A stretch of 46,155 bases of DNA from an uncultured Methylococcaceae bacterium. Its GTDB lineage: Bacteria > Pseudomonadota > Gammaproteobacteria > Methylococcales > Methylomonadaceae. Shown here piece by piece: positions 18,786 through 25,660 of the stretch. Position 1 is the stretch's first letter. Each line of letters begins with the position of its first letter. The notes under the pieces were generated by a model that saw only the letters and a list, made by a program, of their open reading frames with translations, searched no databases and was not told where the DNA came from. The stretch is from positions 1 through 46,155 of the forward strand of contig CAJAWH010000123.1 in assembly GCA_903945605.1 (NCBI GenBank), written 5' to 3'. The position numbers and the translations under genes are program-made.

Positions 18786-18879
18786 ATTAGTAACTGATGC
18801 TACGGATAGGGTCATCTGTTTGTAGAAGAGTTGCCAAGATAAAACCGTCCGTTCCCTGAACGTAGCCGAACTAGGGCTC

Positions 18880-18967
18880 GCCCTGAGCGTAGTCGAAGGG
18901 AAATGCAACCAAGCACAATCGCCTAGAAAACCATCGTGCTGTAGGCAGGGCTTCGACTACGCTCAGC
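18880..18967. repeat. REP-like inverted repeat pair
   Basis: The motif CCCTGAGCGTAGTCGAAGGG occurs at about 18880-18900, and an inverted copy, GGGCTTCGACTACGCTCAG, at about 18948-18966. The two can pair into a long stem with a roughly 46-nt loop. This core is a widespread intergenic palindromic repeat in proteobacterial genomes. Degenerate relatives (TGAGCGTAG) appear at about 19977-19985 and 20000-20011, beyond the next gene. It fills the 296-bp gap between the GNAT and nitrilase genes. Confidence 0.7.
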
Positions 18968-19081
18968 CAGCGTGCTGCGAACACCAGTTATTGACTGCTA
19001 TTACACAACCGTGCCACGAAGCCCCCAGATTCCGCTACGCTTCATCCAGGCCACCTCGATATATTGCTTTTAGGTTAAAAC

Positions 19082-19948
19082 ATGAACGTTAAAATTGCCA
19101 CCGCCCAATACGATGTCAGTTTCTTGACAGACTGGCAACATTACCAACAGAAAATTGAACGCTGGGTACAGCAAGCCATTGGCCAACAGGCAGATATATT
19201 GCTGTTCCCCGAATATTTCAGCATGGAGCTGGCCTCATTGTTCGGGCAAGCGGTGTATTCCTCGCTCAGCCAGCAATTAGTGGAACTGCAATCCTTGCAT
19301 CAGGCATTCCTTGCGCTGTTTCAAGGTTTGGCACACCAACATCAATGTATCATCCAAGCGGGCACTTTTCCGGTGCAGATCAGTTCAGGTGTCTACCGTA
19401 ACCGCGCCTACCTGTTCATGCCTGACGGCAGCACCGATTTTCAGGACAAGATCATGATGACCCGTTTTGAGAATGAACAATGGTTTATTCAGGCGGGTGA
19501 TGCACTAAAATGTTTTGACACGGCATTCGGCAAAATTGCCATTAACATCTGCTATGACAGCGAATTCCCCTTATTGGCGCGGCATCAGGTAGAAGCGGGC
19601 GCCAACCTGATAGTAGTGCCCAGTTGCACCGATACCATGGCGGGCTATCATCGGGTAAAAATTGGTTGTCAGGCGCGGGCATTGGAAAACCAATGCTATG
19701 TGGTGCAATCTCCCTTGGTGGGCGAAGCGGCATGGTCAGAAGCTGTTGATGTCAATGTCGGCGCGGCGGGTGTTTATACGCCTGTAGATCGCGGCTTTCC
19801 TGATAACGGCGTATTGGCGATGGGGGTCATCAACCAAACCCAATGGCTTTACGCCGAGCTGGCCTTGGACAATTGTGCCACCGTGCGTGAACAAGGCCAA
19901 GTGTTCAATTACCGTGACTGGCCTTTGCAACAGCGGTTATTGGCTTAG
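19082..19948 (+). CDS. Carbon-nitrogen hydrolase (nitrilase superfamily amidase)
   Basis: The 288-aa enzyme has the Glu-Lys-Cys triad of the nitrilase superfamily: Glu in LLFPEYFSMEL, Lys in DKIMMTRFE and Cys in INICYDSEFP. Length is typical of a stand-alone amidase. The substrate is not evident; omega-amidase, N-carbamoyl and C-N branch enzymes are all possible. It lies 296 bp after a GNAT gene, with a REP-like pair between. In other genomes the two domains form one protein, which suggests a shared pathway. Confidence 0.87.
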   Translation: MNVKIATAQYDVSFLTDWQHYQQKIERWVQQAIGQQADILLFPEYFSMELASLFGQAVYSSLSQQLVELQSLHQAFLALFQGLAHQHQCIIQAGTFPVQISSGVYRNRAYLFMPDGSTDFQDKIMMTRFENEQWFIQAGDALKCFDTAFGKIAINICYDSEFPLLARHQVEAGANLIVVPSCTDTMAGYHRVKIGCQARALENQCYVVQSPLVGEAAWSEAVDVNVGAAGVYTPVDRGFPDNGVLAMGVINQTQWLYAELALDNCATVREQGQVFNYRDWPLQQRLLA

Positions 19949-20042
19949 TGGGCAGCATGTTACGCGGCATGTTGGCTGAGCGTAGCTGGGGTCTGCCTTG
20001 TGAGCGTAGTCGGGAATGTACCGCTTTATCTGGGGCTACTGG

Positions 20043-20115
20043 TGTAGGGGCGTGACCATGCCCGCGATTAACAGGCCACTGTGGCAACCGGTTGCGGGCA
20101 TAGCACACCCCTACA
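20043..20115. repeat. Inverted-repeat element with TGTAGGGG ends
   Basis: The outer arms TGTAGGGG (20043-20050) and CCCCTACA (20108-20115) are perfect inverse copies. A second inner pair is ATGCCCGC (20058-20065) and GCGGGCAT (20094-20101). The element is about 73 bp, carries no coding potential and lies between the convergent nitrilase and slyX genes. It looks like a miniature palindromic repeat. Only one copy is in the window. Confidence 0.6.
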
Positions 20116-20140
20116 AGCAGAGCTGTTTGCGTAACATCAG

Positions 20141-20356
20141 TTAATAGTGCGGCGGTATTTCCTGCTGATGGCTAGTATTCTCGCCTTCTTGTCGCTGCTC
20201 GGACACACTTTTGATGCGTTCATTCAGCAAGGCGCAAGTCCTTTCCAAGCGGTCAATCTGTTGCTGTTGTTGGCTGACAATACCGTTTAAAGCCTGTAAT
20301 AAATCCTCTTGATAAGCCTGCTTAATTTCCAGCTCGATAATCCTGTCTTCATCCAT
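20141..20356 (-). CDS. slyX: SlyX family small coiled-coil protein
   Basis: This 71-aa protein is almost wholly helical. The heptad-rich segment from IIELEIKQAYQEDLLQALN through a Q-run (SQQQQQIDRLER) to ALLNERIKSV is typical of SlyX, a family of unknown function found near slyD in enterobacteria. The PPHY C terminus is a recurrent SlyX ending. The frame is open for 45 more codons upstream, but the ATG at 20356 gives the family length and start (MDEDRIIELE). Confidence 0.85.
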   Translation of the reverse strand: MDEDRIIELEIKQAYQEDLLQALNGIVSQQQQQIDRLERTCALLNERIKSVSEQRQEGENTSHQQEIPPHY

Positions 20357-20571
20357 ACTTAAATAACCTTTTGATTCTTGGGATCGCGGCCTGAACGGGA
20401 ACACCAACGGGTTGTTGATCAGGCAATACTGTGCCAAAGGCAGCAGCTTTGCGGACATAACCGAAAGCGATGCCGGGGCGGTGGTGCACAAGAGGTCTTT
20501 TTTGCCGTAAGCGGTCTAGCCGCATGATTACTGCGATTGCACTACAGAGTTGCATCCACGTTTCACCAAGA

Positions 20572-21636
20572 TCACAATCCCAAAGGATTGTCCGGGTCAA
20601 TGCCGTCCATGAACGGAATGCGGCGGTCTTGGTGGGTCAGTTGGTATATTTTGCCTAGCCAGTTGTTGAACACGGCTTTTGCCGTGTCGCTCCAGGTGTT
20701 GTCGAGATGGTGCAAAATGAGGTTTTCGGGAAATTCGTCCAATGCTGCGCCGGTCAATTTGGCTTCCCTGACATTTAAGGCGTAATCGGACAAAATGTCC
20801 TGCACTTCGGCATTAAAGTAGTTTTCAGGGAAAGGGGGATAATCAGGCCGATCATCCCGATAAAAGCTATTGACTTCGCGCTTGTATTCTTTCAGTAAAC
20901 TGATGTCGTCATATTCGGGGTGGCCTTGAAAAAACACCATGCGGAAGCCATCTGGGCTGACCGCCAAATGCACCCCCGCCTCTTGGCTAACCGCCAGCAC
21001 CTTAAGTCCCTGGCGTTCCATATCGCCTTGGAATATGGCATTAAAACGTGAATGAGGCACATCAAATCGCGTGTTGATTTCAGCCACTAAGGGGTGGTGC
21101 TTATGGGTCAGGCGGTGTGAAAACACGCCCCAGCGCTTGGCGGGCAAGCGGGTGCGTTCTATGCCATAGCAATGTTGGATAACCGCGTGTGTGGCAAGAC
21201 AAGAACAAAGCACCGAGGTCACGCTTTCTTTCGCCCATGACACCACCTCCATCAATGGTTGCCAAAAATCTTCATCAGGCAAATGGGGGTGGGACACATT
21301 GGCACCGCTAATAATCAGTGCATCCAGCCCTTGTTCTTTAATACGCGAAAAAGGCTGGTAGTATTGGTCAATATGCGCTTGGGCCTTTTCGCTTCTGGGT
21401 AAACCCTCTATTGTGAAAGGGTGTACATGAAATTGTACAATTTGGTTGCATGCCCCAACCAAACGGAAAAATTGCCGTTCAGTGGCCTCCAGTGCTGGGT
21501 CCGGCATCATGTTCAGCAAGCCTATGTGCAACTCCCTAATATCCTGATGCTTGGCACGGTCAAGTTCTACAATTTCTTCGCCTTCTTCCCGCAAACGCTG
21601 GAATGTTGGCAGGTCAATATGGGCAACTAAAGGCAT
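20572..21636 (-). CDS. metA: MetA-family homoserine O-acyltransferase
   Basis: The 354-aa protein belongs to the class-I glutamine-amidotransferase-like MetA family, which acylates homoserine in methionine synthesis. The nucleophilic Cys lies in VLCSCLATHAVIQH, and the catalytic His and Glu in FFQGHPEYDD. In E. coli MetA the position in TGAPLG is Gly (succinyl-CoA use), and acetyl-CoA users have Glu there. Here the equivalent segment SGANVSHPH seems to put Ser at that position, so acyl-donor specificity is open. It is the last of three closely spaced minus-strand genes, 19 bp after the P-loop ATPase gene. Confidence 0.85.
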   Translation of the reverse strand: MPLVAHIDLPTFQRLREEGEEIVELDRAKHQDIRELHIGLLNMMPDPALEATERQFFRLVGACNQIVQFHVHPFTIEGLPRSEKAQAHIDQYYQPFSRIKEQGLDALIISGANVSHPHLPDEDFWQPLMEVVSWAKESVTSVLCSCLATHAVIQHCYGIERTRLPAKRWGVFSHRLTHKHHPLVAEINTRFDVPHSRFNAIFQGDMERQGLKVLAVSQEAGVHLAVSPDGFRMVFFQGHPEYDDISLLKEYKREVNSFYRDDRPDYPPFPENYFNAEVQDILSDYALNVREAKLTGAALDEFPENLILHHLDNTWSDTAKAVFNNWLGKIYQLTHQDRRIPFMDGIDPDNPLGL

Positions 21637-21655
21637 AAGCGATCCTCGCTAGTTA

Positions 21656-22501
21656 TCATTGCTGTTGGGCAATGACATCGGCTATCAGCCTGATGAAATC
21701 TTCTTCATTGGTGACGGCAGAGGCTTCGGTGGCATCAATGGTGTAGCCGTATTGCTGGGCAATGGCTTCGTAACGGGGCACACGGGAGCGGAACAGCTCA
21801 GGAAACACCCAGCTGACAAATTCATCGGGCGGCATCACTTCTGTGGACGCATACTGCCTAAGCGCCAAAAATTCGGCGACTTTTTCATCAAGAAAGGCTT
21901 CGCGGTAATACAAAGGTTTGGGGTCGCTTTTGGCGCGGGCAATAATAGTTTGCTCCAAATTTTGCGGAATTTTCAGGTAAATGATCAAAGTATGTTGGGC
22001 CAGCGTTTCCAGCACTTCCGGACAGTCCAGTTCGCAGACGCTGCCACCGGCATCGTTGATGAAATGCTTGTAGCCGTATATGTCTTCGGCTTTATGGATA
22101 AATTCCGGCACATCATTCATGGCAGCCACTTCTGCAAGGTGGTGCAGCTTTTGGCGGCGTTTAAATTCAGCCAAAGACAGCCCGCCTAAGGCAGGGTCGC
22201 CAAGCTTGCCCAAAAAGCTGGATACGGCCGACAGGTTATCAACGGTTATTTTGTCGCTGATATAAATGGAATCGGAGCGCAGCAATTCTCGCAGCAAGGG
22301 CACGCTCATGGCATGGCGCTTGATGTTGTCGAGGATAGGCTCTTGCAGGTATTTGGTGCCGATTCGGTAATCGCCGGAATAATGGAACCAGTTAGCTTTC
22401 GGCAGTTTGTTGGCTAGCGTTGTTTTGCCTGCACCGGACATCGCCAGTAAGGTGATACATTTTGATTGCCAGTCCAGAAACGCCTGGGAACTCATTTTCA
22501 T
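21656..22501 (-). CDS. P-loop ATPase/kinase-like protein of unknown function
   Basis: The 281-aa protein has a Walker A motif, AMSGAGKTT, at about residues 20-28, close to the N terminus as in small-molecule kinases. FINDAGGSVCELD (about 147-159) followed by LIIYLKIP resembles the region after Walker B in kinase folds. No family-defining substrate motif is recognised. The start at 22501 has AGGA 7 nt upstream; a second ATG lies two codons on. It sits between a small acidic protein gene (9-bp gap) and metA (19-bp gap), so a three-gene operon is likely. Confidence 0.8.
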   Translation of the reverse strand: MKMSSQAFLDWQSKCITLLAMSGAGKTTLANKLPKANWFHYSGDYRIGTKYLQEPILDNIKRHAMSVPLLRELLRSDSIYISDKITVDNLSAVSSFLGKLGDPALGGLSLAEFKRRQKLHHLAEVAAMNDVPEFIHKAEDIYGYKHFINDAGGSVCELDCPEVLETLAQHTLIIYLKIPQNLEQTIIARAKSDPKPLYYREAFLDEKVAEFLALRQYASTEVMPPDEFVSWVFPELFRSRVPRYEAIAQQYGYTIDATEASAVTNEEDFIRLIADVIAQQQ

Positions 22502-22510
22502 GGGGTAGTC

Positions 22511-22813
22511 CTAATTGTCCAGATAATCGTCAATCGCTAAGTTTTCAAATTTGGGGTTGTGTTGGTCGGTGTCAGTGTACCCTAAGTCATCCGTAGCTAC
22601 CTTATCAAAAGGGGCTGTCCAGTCTTCAGGCTCCTCTATCGTATCAAAAGTGGAATTGTACCAACTGTCATAATCATATTCGCCAATATCGCCATCAAGA
22701 TATTGCACTTCAATCGAGTCGGAATTTTCTTCAATATCGATGATTTTAAAAGCCAGTTTATTTTCGACATCTTTATACCAATTGCCGACAATGGGGTCTG
22801 CTACGGTTGTCAT
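22511..22813 (-). CDS. Small acidic conserved protein (DUF6763-like)
   Basis: This 100-aa protein is very acidic, with an N-terminal core (IVGNWYKDVENKLAFKIIDI) and a YLDGDIGEYDYDSW segment, then a PEDWTAPFD motif at about residues 62-70. From memory this pattern matches a small gammaproteobacterial family of unknown function (I believe DUF6763). No signal peptide or membrane segment is seen. It heads the probable operon with the P-loop ATPase and metA. Confidence 0.75.
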   Translation of the reverse strand: MTTVADPIVGNWYKDVENKLAFKIIDIEENSDSIEVQYLDGDIGEYDYDSWYNSTFDTIEEPEDWTAPFDKVATDDLGYTDTDQHNPKFENLAIDDYLDN

Positions 22814-23080
22814 GATATGAACTCCTAGGTTTTGTCTGTCAAAGGCCCAGTTGCAGGGTAATTATGGCGAAGGTGACGGAAAACATCAAAAAAGCCGCCT
22901 GCTTGGCTGTGCGCGTTTGTTCAAGGTAATAAAGCCCAGCCTTCTTGTCAATGGCTCTCTGTCACTTTCGTCTGTTAGGCTATAGAATAGGCCGCACAAG
23001 ATAAGGACTGCCGCAACACAAGGGCTAGCCGATAATAAAGCAGCATGTTTCACACTCACTTATAAACAGAGCAAACGTCT

Positions 23081-23443
23081 ATGATAAAAATATTGGTTTT
23101 TGTTGCCGCCGTATGTGTTATAGCTTATTTAACATTTTTAAGGCCCAGCCCAGTGGAAGATAATCAGGCTGCAGACCAGCAACTGGATGAAACCGTCACC
23201 CATACGGTTCTGCAAACGTCTGGACTGGATGCCAGCGCACTCCCAGCCATTGCAGACAAGTTGGAGCAGTCTTGTGACAGGAACAAGTATGAACTCACCA
23301 CAGACGAATGTCTGCAAGAAATTAAAGAACGCAAAGCCGTGTGCATCCGGCTGACCTCGCAACGCTTCCCTGGGCAATTGACCAGTGCCGAACAGATGAA
23401 ATGGCTGGTTGCACATTATGAAAACTGTATTTTTCAGCAATAA
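23081..23443 (+). CDS. Small membrane-anchored four-cysteine protein
   Basis: I do not recognise a family for this 120-aa protein. Residues 3-20 form a hydrophobic anchor or signal segment. The rest, predicted to be periplasmic, is helical with four cysteines (C65, C77, C88 and C116) that could form two disulfides. It starts at an ATG after a 267-bp upstream gap in which I see no gene, and it precedes the carbonic anhydrase-like gene by 65 bp. Confidence 0.65.
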   Translation: MIKILVFVAAVCVIAYLTFLRPSPVEDNQAADQQLDETVTHTVLQTSGLDASALPAIADKLEQSCDRNKYELTTDECLQEIKERKAVCIRLTSQRFPGQLTSAEQMKWLVAHYENCIFQQ

Positions 23444-23508
23444 TAGCGGTGTACGGATATTTTGTGCAGATTTTCACCAGCCAACACTTAGCAATTCCAG
23501 GAGCGATC

Positions 23509-24042
23509 GTGTCCATTAGAAGCTTTAACAATCAAGTGCCTAAAATAGGTGAAGCCGTTTTTATCGATGGTAGCGCGGTGGTCATTGGCGATGTCACGCT
23601 GGCTGATGATGTGTCGGTCTGGCCGACTGCCGTGGTGCGCGGTGATGTTGAAAGCATCCATATCGGTGCAGCCACTAATGTGCAAGACGGTGCAGTGCTG
23701 CATGTTTCCCATGCCGGCAAATTTTCGCCGCAAAGCCACCCGTTGGTGATTGGCAAGGGCGTGACCATTGGTCATAGGGCTGTAGTCCATGCTTGCACGA
23801 TAGGCGATTATTGCTTGGTGGGTATCGGTGCCATTGTGATGGATGGGGCTGTACTGGAAGACTATGTGATGCTCGGGGCGGGCGCTTTGGTGTCCCCCGG
23901 CAAACGGCTAGCGGGCGGTTTTTTGTACGTCGGCGCACCCGCTAAGGTTTCGCGTCCTTTGCACGATTCCGAAAAGGCGTTTTTGGAATATTCGGCGGAA
24001 CATTATGTGTTGCTAAAGAACCAGTATTTGCTGCAACAATAA
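23509..24042 (+). CDS. Gamma-carbonic anhydrase family protein (YrdA-like)
   Basis: This is a left-handed beta-helix protein of hexapeptide repeats, with VVIGDVTLADDVSVWPTAV, VVRGDVESIHIGAATNVQDG and the histidine positions of the YrdA/CaiE family (VLHVSH, IGHRAVVHACTIGDYC). These would bind a zinc or similar metal at the trimer interface. The frame is open from 23449, but the GTG at 23509 has AGGAG at 5-nt spacing and gives the family length (177 aa). Enzymatic activity is often undetected for YrdA-type members, so 'carbonic anhydrase' is a fold-level call. Confidence 0.88.
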   Translation: MSIRSFNNQVPKIGEAVFIDGSAVVIGDVTLADDVSVWPTAVVRGDVESIHIGAATNVQDGAVLHVSHAGKFSPQSHPLVIGKGVTIGHRAVVHACTIGDYCLVGIGAIVMDGAVLEDYVMLGAGALVSPGKRLAGGFLYVGAPAKVSRPLHDSEKAFLEYSAEHYVLLKNQYLLQQ

Positions 24043-24291
24043 ACGCTTGCTTGGTGCTGGCTAAAAAAGCCACCCAATTGGGCTGCTTAGTCATTTTGTC
24101 ATTTTGCTTAGGTAGTATAGGCCTTGTCATATTAGGGCAGACTGTAAAGAAAATTAAAATCAATGGCTTGATGTTTTTTGAGTGTGAGTTGACAGGGGGG
24201 TTGCTAGTTTAAAGTGCTTTGGTTTTAGTCTTTGTGGTCTAACTTGGTATGGCACATAAAATTAATTGTGGCGTTAACCACTGAATCTATC

Positions 24292-24309
24292 TACTTAAAA
24301 AAGAGGACT
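24292..24309 (+). promoter_or_regulatory. Displaced ribosome-binding site of the 5'-nucleotidase gene
   Basis: AAGAGG at 24301-24306 lies immediately before the IS. Removing the element and one GACT copy places this sequence 7 nt before the ATG now at 25661. I infer that it was the native Shine-Dalgarno, now separated from its gene by 1.35 kb. Confidence 0.7.
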
Positions 24310-24364
24310 TACAGTGGACCCCATTGTCCAGACAATTTATTGCCTAGTTTAAGATAGAACCCTT

Positions 24365-25273
24365 TTAAGCCGCAGCGGGTTGGCGCTGCCCCAATTCCTC
24401 AGCGGGTAATGTTATTTCCCGCGCACTACTGAACTTATCCACAATTTTTGCACCGCCACCTGTTGCTGTGAGGTACACCCCATCCGGTGTTGCATAGCCC
24501 AGCGATTGATGCCGCCTTTCCCCGTTGTAAAACAAGAAGTAGTCGGTCAACCCCAGCAATAACGTCGGCAGGGTTTCATATCCCTTCAGGTACACGTCTT
24601 CATATTTCACTGTCCGCCACAACCGTTCAACAAAGATATTGTCCAGCGCACGCCCCCGCCCGTCCATACTAATGGCGATGCCCTGTTCAATCAGCACTTT
24701 CGTGAAGCTGTCGCTGGTGAACTGCGACCCTTGGTCGGTGTTGAACAGCTTCGGCGAGCCATAGTTCTTGATGGCTTCCTCCAGGCAATCCACACAGAAC
24801 CCTGCATCCATGGTATTTGACAACCGCCAAGCCAACACCTTGCGGCTGTACCAGTCGATGATCGCCACCAAGTACACAAAACCGTGGAGCAGTCGAATGT
24901 AGGTGATGTCGGTGCTCCACACTTGGTTGGGGGCAGTGATCTCAACGCCCCGCAACAAATACGGATAAACTTTGTGTTGCGGATGCGGCTGGCTGGTGTT
25001 GGGGCCTGGTGCCATGCCTGCCAACCCCAGCGTCCGCATCAACCGCTGCACCCGTTTGCGGTTAACCACATGACCCAATCCACGCAGGTACTGAGTCATT
25101 CGCCGTGTGCCATAGAATGGATGCCGTGTGTATTCTTCATCAAGCAGTCGCAACAGTAGCCCCTCATCCTCATCGACTGCGTCCTGTTGGCGTTTTTTAT
25201 GGGCATAGATGACGGAACGTGTGATGGCAAGCAGCTTGCATTGCGTGGATACCGCAATCGCTTCATCGGGCAT
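24365..25273 (-). CDS. IS3-family transposase OrfB (DDE catalytic domain)
   Basis: This 302-aa frame is the catalytic half of the transposase. An HTH_21-type segment (EYTRHPFYGTRRMTQYLRG) is followed by the rve integrase core. The DDE residues are Asp in VWSTDITYIRL, Asp in FNTDQGSQFTS and Glu in IFVERLWRTVKYEDVYLKG. The frame is also open upstream to the A-run at about 25312, in the -1 frame relative to orfA. The functional enzyme is therefore probably an OrfAB fusion made by frameshifting, and the ATG used here may mark an independent OrfB. Confidence 0.92.
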   Translation of the reverse strand: MPDEAIAVSTQCKLLAITRSVIYAHKKRQQDAVDEDEGLLLRLLDEEYTRHPFYGTRRMTQYLRGLGHVVNRKRVQRLMRTLGLAGMAPGPNTSQPHPQHKVYPYLLRGVEITAPNQVWSTDITYIRLLHGFVYLVAIIDWYSRKVLAWRLSNTMDAGFCVDCLEEAIKNYGSPKLFNTDQGSQFTSDSFTKVLIEQGIAISMDGRGRALDNIFVERLWRTVKYEDVYLKGYETLPTLLLGLTDYFLFYNGERRHQSLGYATPDGVYLTATGGGAKIVDKFSSAREITLPAEELGQRQPAAA

Positions 25274-25293
25274 AACCCATTTCTGCCGCTCGG

Positions 25294-25587
25294 CTACAGG
25301 CTGGTCCCAGACTTTTTTTTAAGCCAGTCCAGTTCCATGTTCAGTTGCCCTATCTTGGCAAACAGGCGCTCCGGGTCATTCTGGGCATTGGCTGGCTTAG
25401 GCCCGCGTTTCCCCTCAAACAGGCTGGCCACATTGTCCAGCAGTTCCTTTTTCCATTGGTTCACTTGCGTTGGATGAACCCCATGCTCTTGCGCTATTTC
25501 GTTAATGGTCTTGATGCCCTTCACCGCCGCTAAAGCAACCTTTGCCTTTTCTGCACTGCTAAATGTCTTACGTTTACTCTCGCTCAT
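25294..25587 (-). CDS. IS3-family transposase OrfA (DNA-binding)
   Basis: The 97-aa protein contains an HTH_Tnp_1-type helix-turn-helix (AKVALAAVKGIKTINEIAQEH and HPTQVNQWKKELL) and a leucine-zipper-like C terminus (LFAKIGQLNMELDWLKKK). Near its end, CTT followed by eight A and a G contains the slippery heptamer A_AAA_AAG in the correct frame for a -1 shift into orfB. OrfA alone typically regulates transposition in IS3 elements. Confidence 0.92.
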   Translation of the reverse strand: MSESKRKTFSSAEKAKVALAAVKGIKTINEIAQEHGVHPTQVNQWKKELLDNVASLFEGKRGPKPANAQNDPERLFAKIGQLNMELDWLKKKSGTSL

Positions 25588-25626
25588 GGTTAAACCCTTT
25601 TTCCTGACAGGCTATAGCTTAAACTA

Positions 25627-25654
25627 TTGTCCTGAATTTGGGGTCCACTATAGA
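25627..25654 (+). promoter_or_regulatory. Possible outward hybrid promoter at the IS edge
   Basis: TTGTCC (25627-25632) and TATAGA (25649-25654) are spaced by 16 bp. The -10 would be made jointly by the last four IS bases and the first two of the target duplication. The expected start, about 7 nt on, coincides with the ATG at 25661, giving a leaderless mRNA. Both hexamers match consensus at only four of six positions. Confidence 0.3.
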
Positions 25655-25660
25655 CTATCC

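Larger units (their letters stand above)
24310..25652 (-). mobile_element. Intact IS3-family insertion sequence, 1343 bp
   Basis: The element carries orfA and orfB transposase genes on the minus strand. Terminal inverted repeats start TACAGTGGACCCC at 24310 and, read inward from the other end, TATAGTGGACCCC at 25652. Further matches (GACAAT, AGTTTAAG) follow within about 40 bp. The flanking GACT at 24306-24309 and 25653-25656 is a 4-bp target duplication, as IS3-family elements make. Both reading frames are full length and the frameshift site is present, so it appears potentially active. The intact TSD and lack of decay suggest a fairly recent arrival. The exact IS3 subgroup is not determined. 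Confidence 0.92.

Noticed and set aside
22814-23080. Possible RNA gene or promoter in the gap before the four-Cys protein
   Set aside because: No cloverleaf, strong stem or clear promoter hexamers could be found.
25505-25660. Extended N terminus of the 5'-nucleotidase inside the IS
   Set aside because: These codons belong to the IS end, and the signal peptide begins at the ATG at 25661.
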